A stretch of 64,000 nt of DNA from Bradyrhizobium sp. 1(2017) (GTDB lineage: Bacteria; Pseudomonadota; Alphaproteobacteria; Rhizobiales; Xanthobacteraceae). Position 1 is the stretch's first letter; every line of letters starts with the position of its first letter. Both the position numbers and the translations under genes were made by a program. The DNA lies in contig NZ_CP050022.2 in assembly GCF_011602485.2 (NCBI RefSeq), positions 1,260,001 to 1,324,000 on the forward strand. Direction: 5' to 3'. The notes beneath the pieces were generated by a model. The model was not told the origin of the DNA, did no database searches, and saw only the letters and a program-made list of their open reading frames with translations. Below, in pieces: positions 49,218-56,988 of the stretch.

Positions 49218-49244
49218 GAAAATGCCCGGCGCGAGGCCGGGCAT
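49218..49244 (-). terminator. Terminator after homospermidine synthase
   Basis: ATGCCCGGC (49222-49230), GCGAG loop, GCCGGGCAT (49236-49244). Read on the minus strand the 9-bp perfect stem is followed by TTTTCGTTTCG. It ends the polyamine transcript 27 bp past the hss stop. Confidence 0.75.
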
Positions 49245-49270
49245 CACGATCGATCAGGCGTCGTCTGCGA

Positions 49271-50713
49271 TCACCGCACCAGGATATTCCGGAACTGCCA
49301 GGGATCGCTGGTGTCGATGTCTTCCGGAAACAGGCCCGGACGATCCGTCAGCGGTGTCCAGTCGGTGTAGAAACCCTTCACCGGGCCGAGATAAGGCAGC
49401 TGGATTTCCAAGAGACGATCGAAATCCATCTCGTCGGCTTCGACGATACCTTCGTTCGGGTTCTCCAGCGCCCACACCATGCCGCCGAGCACGGCGGAGG
49501 TCACCTGCAGGCCGGTGGCGTTCTGATAGGGCGCGAGCTTGCGGGTCTCCTCGATGGAGAGCTGCGAGCCGTACCAATAGGCGTTGTTGTCGTGACCGAA
49601 CAGCAGCACGCCGAGCTCGTCGATGCCGTCGACGATCTCGTTCTCGTCGAGAATGTGGTGCTTTTCCTGCATCTTGGCGGCGCGGCCGAACATCTCGTGC
49701 AGCGACAGCACGGCATCGTCAGCCGGGTGGTAGGCGTAGTGGCAGGTCGGCCGGTAGATCGCCTTGCCCGAGGCGTCGCGCACCGTGAAGTAATCGGAGA
49801 TCGAGATCGACTCGTTGTGGGTGACGAGGAAGCCGTACTGGGCGCCGCGGGTCGGGCACCAGGTGCGCACGCGCGTGTTGGCGCCGGGCTGCATCAGGTA
49901 GATCGCGGCGCCGCAGCCGGCCTCATGGGTCCGCGCATTCTCGGGCATCCATTTTTCGTGAGTGCCCCAGCCGAGCTCGGACGGCTGCACGCCCTCCGAC
50001 AGAAAACCTTCCACCGACCAGGTGTTGACGAAGACGTCAGGCTCTTTCGGCTTCTTGGAGCGCTGGGTGTCGCGTTCGGCGATGTGGATGCCCTTGACGC
50101 CGGCCTGCCGCATCAAATCCGCCCATTCGCCCTTGGTCTTCGGCCGGGGGGCGTTGAGCTTCAGGTCGGCGGCGACGTTGAGCAGCGCCTGCTTGACGAA
50201 GAAGGACACCATGCCGGGATTGGCGCCGCAGCAGGAGACGGCCGTCGTCGAGCCTGCGGGGCGCGCCCGCTTGGCGGCCAGCGTCACCTCGCGCAGCGCG
50301 TAGTTGGAGCGCGCTTCCGGGCCCTTGGAGGCGTCGAAATAGAAGCCGAGCCAGGGCTCGTTGACGGTGTCGATGTAGAGCGCGCCGAGCTCGTTGCAGA
50401 GCTCCATGATGTCGGTGGAGCCGGTATCGACCGAGAGATTGACGCAGAAGCCCTGGCCGCCGCCCTCGGTGAGCAACGGGGTCAGCAGTTCGCGGTAATT
50501 GTCCCTGGTCACGGCCTTCTGGATGAAGCGCACATTCTGCTTCTCGCAATGCGCCTTGCGGCCCTCGTCCTTGGGATCGATCACGGTGACGCGCGACTTG
50601 TCGTAATCGAGATGCCGCTCGATCATCGGCAGCGTGCCTTTGCCGATGGAGCCGAAGCCGACCATGACGATGGGACCGGTGATCTTCGCGTAGATCTGCG
50701 AGGGAGGGCTCAT
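49271..50713 (-). CDS. hss: Homospermidine synthase
   Basis: 480-residue NAD-dependent enzyme making sym-homospermidine, the main rhizobial polyamine, from two putrescines (or putrescine plus spermidine). The N-terminal Rossmann motif is GPIVMVGFGSIGKGTLPMI (~13-31), then VTVIDPKDEGRK. YIDTVNEPWLGFYFD (~113-127), SCCGANPGMVSFFVKQAL (~160-177) and RDASGKAIYRPTCHYAYHPADD (~310) are saccharopine-dehydrogenase-like family blocks of bacterial Hss. Length agrees with the family (~477). Ornithine decarboxylase, the source of putrescine, lies upstream on the same strand with RidA and GNAT genes between. A terminator follows. Confidence 0.95.
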   Translation of the reverse strand: MSPPSQIYAKITGPIVMVGFGSIGKGTLPMIERHLDYDKSRVTVIDPKDEGRKAHCEKQNVRFIQKAVTRDNYRELLTPLLTEGGGQGFCVNLSVDTGSTDIMELCNELGALYIDTVNEPWLGFYFDASKGPEARSNYALREVTLAAKRARPAGSTTAVSCCGANPGMVSFFVKQALLNVAADLKLNAPRPKTKGEWADLMRQAGVKGIHIAERDTQRSKKPKEPDVFVNTWSVEGFLSEGVQPSELGWGTHEKWMPENARTHEAGCGAAIYLMQPGANTRVRTWCPTRGAQYGFLVTHNESISISDYFTVRDASGKAIYRPTCHYAYHPADDAVLSLHEMFGRAAKMQEKHHILDENEIVDGIDELGVLLFGHDNNAYWYGSQLSIEETRKLAPYQNATGLQVTSAVLGGMVWALENPNEGIVEADEMDFDRLLEIQLPYLGPVKGFYTDWTPLTDRPGLFPEDIDTSDPWQFRNILVR

Positions 50714-50777
50714 GGATGGTTTCTCCGGAACGTGCTGGCGGACAAGGGTGAGGTTGGATCAGGCGCTGCGGCGCTTC

Positions 50778-51167
50778 TCAGATGCTGCGGCGCTTGGCGG
50801 TGACTTCGATCTCGACCTTCATCTCGGGCTTGGCGAGAGCGGTGACGACCAGCAACGTCGCAGCCGGCCTGATGTCACCGAGAACCTCGCCGCAGACGGC
50901 GAAGTGGGCGTCGATGTAGCTGGCGTCGGTGACGTAGTAGGTCGCACGGACGATGTCGGCCATCTCGAAACCGCCCTCCGTCAGGGCGGCCGCGATGGTC
51001 TTGAAGCAGTTGCGTGACTGGCTCGTGACATCGGCCGGCATCGTCATCGTGGTGTAGTCATAGCCCGTGGTTCCCGCGACGAAGGCGAAATCGCCGTCGA
51101 TCACGGCGCGGCTGTAGCCGACGGTCTTCTCGAGGGGAGAGCCGGTGGAGATCAGGCGACGGGACAT
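50778..51167 (-). CDS. RidA (YjgF/YER057c/UK114) family protein
   Basis: 129-residue trimeric enamine/imine deaminase-like protein. The start at 51167 (MSRRLISTGSPLEKTVGYSRAV) fits the family; the longer frame adds a Pro/Arg-rich piece. Family blocks: DGDFAFVAGTTGYDYTTMTM (~24-43), QSRNCFKTIAAALTEGGFEMADIVRATYYV (~49-78) and GEVLGDIRPAATLLVVTALAKPEMKVEIEV (~92-121). The Arg of DIRPAATL is the carboxylate-binding residue of active RidA enzymes. RidA removes reactive 2-aminoacrylate-type products of PLP enzymes. It sits between ornithine decarboxylase (a PLP enzyme) and hss, 64 bp before hss. Confidence 0.9.
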   Translation of the reverse strand: MSRRLISTGSPLEKTVGYSRAVIDGDFAFVAGTTGYDYTTMTMPADVTSQSRNCFKTIAAALTEGGFEMADIVRATYYVTDASYIDAHFAVCGEVLGDIRPAATLLVVTALAKPEMKVEIEVTAKRRSI

Positions 51168-51312
51168 GGTCGTGGGCCTCGACTGAAGGGGGGTCGGCGG
51201 GGTTAAAGGGCGTTTCGCAGGCCCGCGCAACCCCAAAGGGACAGGCTCAGCGCAGGCGCGGCCGGGCGTTGCCGCTTAACGCGGCGTCGGTCGTCGCCAT
51301 CATGGCAATCCC

Positions 51313-51900
51313 CTAGGCCGCGTGCGCGTGGAGGGCGCGAACCGCCCTCCGTTTGGGCAGGGCCGCGCCGGTCGGGACGATCGTCCCTTCGGCGCCGTCG
51401 AGCGCGCCGTCCGCGAACTCGATCGCCAGCAGGCGGTCGCGCTCGAACGGGCCGGGCAGCGACAGCGCGCCGGTCTTCTCGCCCGAGAAGCCGAAGCGGG
51501 CGTAATAGGGGGCATCGCCGAGCAGGATCACGGCTTCATGCCCGCGCGCCCGGGCGGCGGCCAGCGCTTGATGCATCAGCGCGGCGCCGATCCCGAGCTC
51601 GCGGCAGGCAGGGTCCACCGCCAGCGGTCCGAGGACCAGAGCGGGCCTGCCTCCGGCGCTGACGTGCCACAACCGCACGGTTCCCACGAGCTTGCCCTCG
51701 CGCACCGCCGACAGGGCAAGGCCTGCGGCGGGTGCACGTCCGTCGCGCAGGCGCTGGCAGGTGCGGCCATGGCGGTTCTCGCCAAAGCAGGCATCGAGCA
51801 GCGCTTCACGCATCGCGACGTCGGCAGCACGTTCCGCACGGATCACGAACGGAACGGCTTTCGAGGTGAGGGCAATCTGTGGCTTCCGAGGAGCAGTCAT
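51313..51900 (-). CDS. GNAT family N-acetyltransferase
   Basis: 195-residue acetyltransferase. ALVLGPLAVDPACRELGIGAALMHQALAAARARGHEAVILLGDAPYYARFGFSGEK (~88-143) contains the acetyl-CoA loop (R-x-x-G-I-G-A) and the terminal strand/Tyr of the YhbS-like GNAT group. The N-terminus (FVIRAERAADVAMREALLDACFGENRHGRTCQRLRDGRAPA) is the acceptor side. It lies between ornithine decarboxylase and RidA on the same strand (131 and 145 bp gaps). A similar GNAT gene is, to my knowledge, common beside rhizobial ornithine decarboxylase. Acetylation of a polyamine or its precursor is a reasonable but untested idea. Confidence 0.85.
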   Translation of the reverse strand: MTAPRKPQIALTSKAVPFVIRAERAADVAMREALLDACFGENRHGRTCQRLRDGRAPAAGLALSAVREGKLVGTVRLWHVSAGGRPALVLGPLAVDPACRELGIGAALMHQALAAARARGHEAVILLGDAPYYARFGFSGEKTGALSLPGPFERDRLLAIEFADGALDGAEGTIVPTGAALPKRRAVRALHAHAA

Positions 51901-52031
51901 GGCGCGTCAGTCCCCGCTTGAACGGGCGCGCGAGCGGCACGCCAGTCCAAGACGTCGTCAGAAATCGAAGATGTCAGGGAGGAGCCGGCAAGCCGGCTCC
52001 CGGGTTCGTCAGGCCTCGAAGCGGAGGCGGA

Positions 52032-53174
52032 TCAGATGTGGTACGTCCGCAGCGGCGGGATGCCGTTGAACGCCACCGACGAGTAGGTCGACGTATAGGC
52101 CCCGGTACCTTCGATCAGCACCTTGTCGCCGATCTCGAGCGTGACGGGGAGCGGATACGGAGACTTCTCGTACAGCACGTCGGCGCTGTCGCAGGTGGGA
52201 CCCGCGAGCACGCACGGCGTCATGTCCGCGCCGTCGTGACGGGTGCGGATGGCGTAGCGGATCGACTCGTCCATCGTCTCGGCGAGACCGCCGAACTTGC
52301 CGATGTCGAGATAGACCCAGCGCACCTCGTCCTCGTCGCTCTTCTTCGAGATGAGCACGACCTCGGATTCGATGATGCCGGCGTTGCCCACCATGCCGCG
52401 GCCCGGCTCGATGATGGTCTCCGGAATCTGGTTGCCGAAGTGCTTGCGCAGCGCGCGGAAGATCGAACGGCCGTAGGTGACGACCGGCGGCACGTCCTTC
52501 AGGTACTTGGTCGGGAAGCCGCCGCCCATGTTGACCATGGACAGGTTGATGCCGCGCTCGGCGCAGTCGCGGAACACCTGCGAGGCCATCGCCAGCGCAC
52601 GGTCCCACGCCTTCACCTTGCGCTGCTGCGAGCCGACATGGAAGGAGATGCCGCACGGCTCCAGGCGAAGGCGCTTGGCGAGGTCGAGCACCTCGACCGC
52701 CATCTCCGGGTCGCAGCCGAACTTGCGCGACAGCGGCCACTCGGCGCCGGCGCAGTCATAGAGGATGCGGCAGAACACCTTCGCACCGGGGGCAGCACGG
52801 GCGACCTTCTCGACTTCGGCGGCGCAATCGACCGCGAACAGGCGGATGCCGAGCGCGAAGGCACGCGCGATGTCGCGCTCCTTCTTGATCGTGTTGCCGA
52901 AGGAGATGCGGTCGGGCGTCGCACCTGCGGCCAGCGCCATCTCGATCTCGGCGACGGTCGCGGTGTCGAAGCAGGAGCCCATGGAGGCCAGCAGCGCCAG
53001 CACTTCCGGAGCCGGGTTCGCCTTCACGGCGTAGAATACGCGGCTGTCGGGCAGAGCCTTGGCGAAGGTCTGGTAATTGTCGCGCACGACCTCGAGGTCG
53101 ACGACGAGGCACGGCTCGGTGTCGAGACCTTCCTTGCGGCGGTTGCGCAGGAATTCCTGGATACGTTCGGTCAT
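52032..53174 (-). CDS. Ornithine decarboxylase (fold-type III PLP enzyme)
   Basis: 380-residue alanine-racemase-fold decarboxylase. The start at 53174 (MTERIQEFLRNRRKEGLDTEP) agrees with alphaproteobacterial relatives; the longer frame reads into the leader. PLP Lys51 is in VFYAVKANPAPEVL. HVGSQQ (~175) and NMGGGFPTKY (~212) bind the cofactor phosphate. ETIIEPGRGMVG (~250) and the catalytic Cys in LAGPTCDSADVL (~325) complete the active site. It makes putrescine from ornithine (some members also use lysine). First gene of the polyamine block ending with hss. A ~530-nt untranslated leader precedes it, typical of this gene in alphaproteobacteria. Confidence 0.92.
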   Translation of the reverse strand: MTERIQEFLRNRRKEGLDTEPCLVVDLEVVRDNYQTFAKALPDSRVFYAVKANPAPEVLALLASMGSCFDTATVAEIEMALAAGATPDRISFGNTIKKERDIARAFALGIRLFAVDCAAEVEKVARAAPGAKVFCRILYDCAGAEWPLSRKFGCDPEMAVEVLDLAKRLRLEPCGISFHVGSQQRKVKAWDRALAMASQVFRDCAERGINLSMVNMGGGFPTKYLKDVPPVVTYGRSIFRALRKHFGNQIPETIIEPGRGMVGNAGIIESEVVLISKKSDEDEVRWVYLDIGKFGGLAETMDESIRYAIRTRHDGADMTPCVLAGPTCDSADVLYEKSPYPLPVTLEIGDKVLIEGTGAYTSTYSSVAFNGIPPLRTYHI

Positions 53175-53703
53175 GGCACTCTCCAGCGGTCCCCGCGACG
53201 GGATCCGCATCAACGTGACGTCGGATAAGAGCGCTCCGGCCACATCGCGCGATGGAGGCGCGTTGAGGCCAAAAAACTCAAACCAGACTGTGCTGCCGTG
53301 GATTGGTTGGGAGAGATTCCCGCCCGCACACCTGGCAATGAAGGACAAGCCTTTTCAGTAGCCCGCGCCGGCGTTGGACTGCCGGTAGAGACCAAAAAAG
53401 CCCGATCCGTCGTTGCTTTAAGTCGCGTCCCCCGTTGAGAGCGGGGTGCGCCGGTTCGCCTCCGGCTGCCAGTCACGGTTGCAAAGAGCGAAGTCACCTT
53501 CGACAAGGCATCTCTTTGAGAGAGATGCTGGACGCTCCGGGTTTGCTTCCTCGTCTGACCTCGAGATCTTGCGACCCTTGGTCTTCCGACTTCTGCACTT
53601 CCGAAGAGCCCCTCGGCTTCTTCACCCCTTGGCGGCTGTCCGGCCTCTTGTCCGGATACCTACCGACTGACACACGACCACAGGCACGTGCGAAATTGGG
53701 CAA
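53175..53703 (-). ncRNA. Long structured leader of the ornithine decarboxylase gene (speF-motif candidate)
   Basis: About 530 nt without a credible ORF on either strand. Hairpins are evident: GCATCTCT-TTGAG-AGAGATGC (53508-53528, perfect 8 bp), CCCC-GTTGAGAGC-GGGG near 53432-53449, GCCGG-TTCGCCT-CCGGC near 53451-53467 and TCCGG-N7-CCGGA near 53639-53656. Comparative work described a conserved speF leader RNA upstream of alphaproteobacterial ornithine decarboxylase genes; position and size here fit it. I cannot confirm the covariance-model match by eye. Probable role: polyamine- or ornithine-responsive control of the decarboxylase. Confidence 0.5.
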
Positions 53704-53709
53704 GTCCGC

Positions 53710-53737
53710 ACATAAGCGTTTTGACTCTGGTTCGCAA
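53710..53737 (-). promoter_or_regulatory. Candidate promoter for the ornithine decarboxylase leader
   Basis: On the minus strand TTGCGA (53737-53732), 16 bp, TTATGT (53715-53710), with an A/T tract (53739-53747) just upstream acting like an UP element. Initiation near 53703 would give a ~530-nt leader. The match to housekeeping consensus is moderate. Confidence 0.4.
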
Positions 53738-53863
53738 GAATTTTTTTAGGCTGAGAGCAGAATTGCCTAACATCCGCTTGCGCAGTGTTGCGCGAGCGAC
53801 GCGGAAGATGAACGCGCGTTAAGTCTTTTGCAGAGCGCGCGCGTCAGCCGTACGCGAGAAGCG

Positions 53864-54118
53864 TCAGCCGCGCTTCGTGAACGGCTCGATGCGCTGAGCT
53901 GCGCGGACGAACGCGGTCATCACCAGCACGCCAAGTGCGAACAACACGGCCTGGAGGATGTGCGCGCCCTGGTCGCCCAAACCGAACAGGATCGCGAGCG
54001 CCCAGCCGCCGGCAAACGCCGCGCCGAACACCTCCGCGCCGATCAGGATGGCGGCGCTGATGACGGTGATGACGCTCGGCCAGACGATCTGGCGGGAAGA
54101 GGAGGCAGGCGCGTTCAT
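53864..54118 (-). CDS. Small hypothetical integral membrane protein
   Basis: 84-residue protein with two predicted membrane helices: VWPSVITVISAAILIGAEVFGAAFAGGWALAILFGLG (~11-47, may be one long or two short segments) and GAHILQAVLFALGVLVMTAFVRAA (~50-73). The end is basic (RIEPFTKRG), consistent with a cytoplasmic C-terminus. The start at 54118 (MNAPASSSRQ) is preferred over the one ten residues upstream. It is divergent from the M3 peptidase gene and ~130 bp past the leader promoter of ornithine decarboxylase. No family recognised; such small membrane proteins are common and uncharacterised in Bradyrhizobium. Confidence 0.65.
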   Translation of the reverse strand: MNAPASSSRQIVWPSVITVISAAILIGAEVFGAAFAGGWALAILFGLGDQGAHILQAVLFALGVLVMTAFVRAAQRIEPFTKRG

Positions 54119-54268
54119 GAGCTCAGGGATCCCAAGGCTTCGAGGCAAGGCTTCGAGGGCCGCAATCTCCCCGAAAAGGCGGCCGGGAGCAAGGGCAAAC
54201 GGCCCAAAAAAGCCCCATCGCGTGCTATAGCTGCCCGTAATAAATCAGCTCAAAAACCGGGACTTGCG

Positions 54269-56350
54269 ATGTCAGAACCCCGCCAGATTACGGACTCCGA
54301 GACCAACCCGCTGCTGAAGGCCTGGGTGACGCCGTTTGCGGCCCCGCCGTTCGACGAGATCAAGCCGGAGCACTTCCTGCCCGCCTTCGAGCAGGCCTTC
54401 GCCGATCACTCCGCCGAGATCGCGGCGATCACCAACGATCCGGCCGCGCCCGACTTCGCCAACACCATCACGGCGCTGGAGCGCTCTGGCAAGCTGCTCA
54501 GCAAGGTCGCGGCGGTCTTCTACGACCTCGTCTCGGCACATTCCAATCCGGCCATCCTGGAGATCGACAAGGAGGTCTCCTTGCGGATGGCGCGGCACTG
54601 GAATCCGATCATGATGAACGCCGTGCTGTTTGGCCGCATCGCCCAGTTGCACGAGAACCGCGCCGGCCTCGATCTCGCGTCCGAGCAGCTGCGCCTGCTT
54701 GAGCGCACCTACACCCGCTTCCACCGATCCGGCGCCGGCCTCTCCGAGGAGGCCAAGACGCGGATGGCGGAGATCAACGAGAGGCTCGCCCAGCTCGGCA
54801 CCAGCTTCAGCCATCACCTGCTCGGCGACGAGCAGGATTGGTCCCTGGAGCTCGGCGAGGCCGACCGCCAGGGCCTGCCGGAGAGCTTCGTCGCCGGCGC
54901 CAAGGCTGCGGCAGAAGAGCGCGGCATGGCAGGCAAGGCCATCGTCACGCTGTCGCGCTCCTCGGTGGAGCCGTTCCTGAAGAGCTCGGCTAGGCGCGAC
55001 CTGCGCGAGAAGGTCTACAAGGCCTTCACCGCGCGCGGCGACAACGGCAATGACAACGACAACAACGCAACCATTGTCGAGGTCCTGAAGCTGCGCGAGG
55101 AGAGCGCCAAGCTCCTGGGCTACCCGACCTTCGCCGCCTACCGGCTCGAAGATTCTATGGCCAAGACGCCGGAGGCGGTGCGGAGCCTTCTGGAGCGGGT
55201 CTGGACGCCGGCGAGGGCGCGTGCGCTCGCCGACCGCGACGACATGCAGGCGCTGATCACGGAGGAGGGCGGCAATTTCAAGCTCGCGCCCTGGGACTGG
55301 CGCTTCTATGCCGAGAAGCTGCGCCTTCAGCGCGCCAATTTCGACGACGCCGCGATCAAGCCCTACCTTGCGCTCGACAACATGATCGCCGCCGCCTTCG
55401 ACTGCGCCACGCGCCTGTTCGGCGTCACCTTCGAGGAGCGCAAGGACGTTCCGGTCTGGCACCCCGATGTCCGGGTCTGGGAGATGAAGGGCAGGGACGG
55501 CAAGCACAAGGCGCTGTTCTATGGCGACTACTTCGCCCGGCCGTCGAAGCGATCCGGCGCCTGGATGACCTCGCTGCGCGATCAGCAGAAGCTCGACGGC
55601 GAGGTGGCGCCGCTGGTTCTCAATATCTGCAATTTCACCAAGGGCGCCGGCGGCGAGCCCTCCCTGCTGTCGCCCGACGATGCCCGCACCCTGTTCCACG
55701 AGTTCGGGCACGGCCTGCACGGCATGCTCTCCAACGTAACCTATCCCTCGCTGTCGGGCACCTCCGTGTTCACCGACTTCGTCGAGCTGCCGTCCCAGCT
55801 CTACGAGCACTGGCAGGAGCGGCCCGAGGTGCTGCAAAAGTTCGCCCGTCACTACCAGACCGGCGAGCCGCTGCCGGACGACCTCCTGCAGCGCTTCCTC
55901 GCCGCGCGAAAGTTCAACCAGGGCTTTGCCACGGTCGAGTTCGTCTCCTCGGCGCTCGTCGACCTCGAATTCCACACCCAGCCGGCGTCGGCCGTGCAGG
56001 ATGTTCGCGCCTTCGAGAAGAAAGAGCTGGAGAAGATCGGCATGCCCGAGGAGATCGCGCTGCGCCACCGCCCGACGCAGTTCGGTCACATCTTCACCGG
56101 CGACCATTATGCCGCCGGCTACTACAGCTACATGTGGTCCGAGGTCATGGACGCCGATGCCTTCGGCGCCTTCGAGGAAGCCGGCGACATCTTCGATCCT
56201 GCGGTCGCCAAGCGCCTGCACGACGACATCTACTCGTCGGGCGGATCGGTGGATCCGGAGGCCGCCTATCAGGCCTTCCGCGGCCGCCCGCCGGAGCCCG
56301 ATGCACTGCTGCGCCGCCGCGGCCTGCTCGACACGGCGAAGGCCGCCTGA
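54269..56350 (+). CDS. dcp: M3 family metallopeptidase (peptidyl-dipeptidase Dcp/oligopeptidase A-like)
   Basis: 693-residue zinc peptidase that cleaves short peptides in the cytosol. The zinc motif is TLFHEFGHGLHGML (HExxH, ~475-488) and the third ligand Glu follows in FTDFVELPSQLYEHW (~505-519). The C-terminal GHIFTGDHYAAGYYSYMWSEVMDADAF (~610-636) holds the substrate-binding His/Tyr residues. There is no signal peptide. The start at 54269 (MSEPRQITDSETN) is chosen since the long upstream frame is antisense to the small membrane gene. Its stop shares a base with the next start (TGATG), which puts the DUF1007 and nickel exporter genes in the same transcript. Confidence 0.92.
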   Translation: MSEPRQITDSETNPLLKAWVTPFAAPPFDEIKPEHFLPAFEQAFADHSAEIAAITNDPAAPDFANTITALERSGKLLSKVAAVFYDLVSAHSNPAILEIDKEVSLRMARHWNPIMMNAVLFGRIAQLHENRAGLDLASEQLRLLERTYTRFHRSGAGLSEEAKTRMAEINERLAQLGTSFSHHLLGDEQDWSLELGEADRQGLPESFVAGAKAAAEERGMAGKAIVTLSRSSVEPFLKSSARRDLREKVYKAFTARGDNGNDNDNNATIVEVLKLREESAKLLGYPTFAAYRLEDSMAKTPEAVRSLLERVWTPARARALADRDDMQALITEEGGNFKLAPWDWRFYAEKLRLQRANFDDAAIKPYLALDNMIAAAFDCATRLFGVTFEERKDVPVWHPDVRVWEMKGRDGKHKALFYGDYFARPSKRSGAWMTSLRDQQKLDGEVAPLVLNICNFTKGAGGEPSLLSPDDARTLFHEFGHGLHGMLSNVTYPSLSGTSVFTDFVELPSQLYEHWQERPEVLQKFARHYQTGEPLPDDLLQRFLAARKFNQGFATVEFVSSALVDLEFHTQPASAVQDVRAFEKKELEKIGMPEEIALRHRPTQFGHIFTGDHYAAGYYSYMWSEVMDADAFGAFEEAGDIFDPAVAKRLHDDIYSSGGSVDPEAAYQAFRGRPPEPDALLRRRGLLDTAKAA

Positions 56351-56988
56351 TGGGCATGCGTTCACTTCTCGGCCTGCTGCTCGCCGCGACCCTGTCACTT
56401 GCGGCGAGTGCGGCAAGCGCGCATCCGCATGTCTGGATCACCGCGACCAGCGAGCTGCTCTACGCGCCGGACGGCAGCATCACCGGCGTCCGCCACGCCT
56501 GGACCTTCGACGACATGTTCTCGACCTATGCGGTGCAGGGGCTCGAGAGCAAGACCAAGGGCACCTTCACGCGCGAGGAGTTGACGCCGCTGGCGCAGAC
56601 CAACGTCGAGTCGCTCAAGGAATACGCCTACTTCACCTTTGCGCGAGCCGACGGCAAGAAGGAACGATTTCAGGAGCCGGTCGACTATTTCCTCGACTAC
56701 AAGGACACGGTGCTGACCCTGCATTTCACGCTGCCGCTGAAGAACCCGGTCAAGCCCAAGCAGCTGGTGCTCGAAGTGTTCGACCGCTCCTTCTTCATCG
56801 ACTTCCAGATGGCCAAGGACAATCCGGTCAAGCTGGTCGGTGCGCCCGCAGGCTGCCAGATGAAGCTGGAACGGCCGAACGACGGCACCGCGAGCGCCCA
56901 GAAGCTGAACGAGCAGACCTTCCTGAACGGCGAGAACTCGAATTTCGGCATGATGTTCGCCAACAAGATCACGGTGGATTGCCCTTGA
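56350..56988 (+). CDS. DUF1007 family exported protein
   Basis: 212-residue periplasmic protein. Signal peptide ~1-24 (MGMRSLLGLLLAATLSLAASAASA), then mature HPHVWITATSELLYAPDG, the DUF1007 opening with two His close to the new N-terminus. FDDMFSTYAVQGL (~55-67) and FFIDFQMAKDNPVKL (~155) are further family blocks. DUF1007 proteins occur beside NicO/RcnA-type nickel-cobalt transporters and are thought to handle the metal in the periplasm. Here the next gene is such a transporter and overlaps by 4 bp. ATG 56350 overlaps the dcp stop; ATG 56356 is an alternative start. Confidence 0.88.
   Translation: MGMRSLLGLLLAATLSLAASAASAHPHVWITATSELLYAPDGSITGVRHAWTFDDMFSTYAVQGLESKTKGTFTREELTPLAQTNVESLKEYAYFTFARADGKKERFQEPVDYFLDYKDTVLTLHFTLPLKNPVKPKQLVLEVFDRSFFIDFQMAKDNPVKLVGAPAGCQMKLERPNDGTASAQKLNEQTFLNGENSNFGMMFANKITVDCP

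Noticed and set aside
53210..53506. A 98-codon minus-strand frame in the same leader
   Set aside because: TTG start, no ribosome site, overlaps hairpins; more likely untranslated RNA.
53494..53703. A 69-codon minus-strand frame at the start of the ornithine decarboxylase leader, considered as a regulatory leader peptide
   Set aside because: It would begin with TTG at the predicted transcript end without a ribosome site, and shows no arrest-peptide-like ending.
54272..56416. A 714-codon open frame antisense to the M3 peptidase
   Set aside because: It mirrors the peptidase exactly, reads as Arg/Gly/Leu-rich low-information protein and has no domain; high G+C creates long antisense frames.
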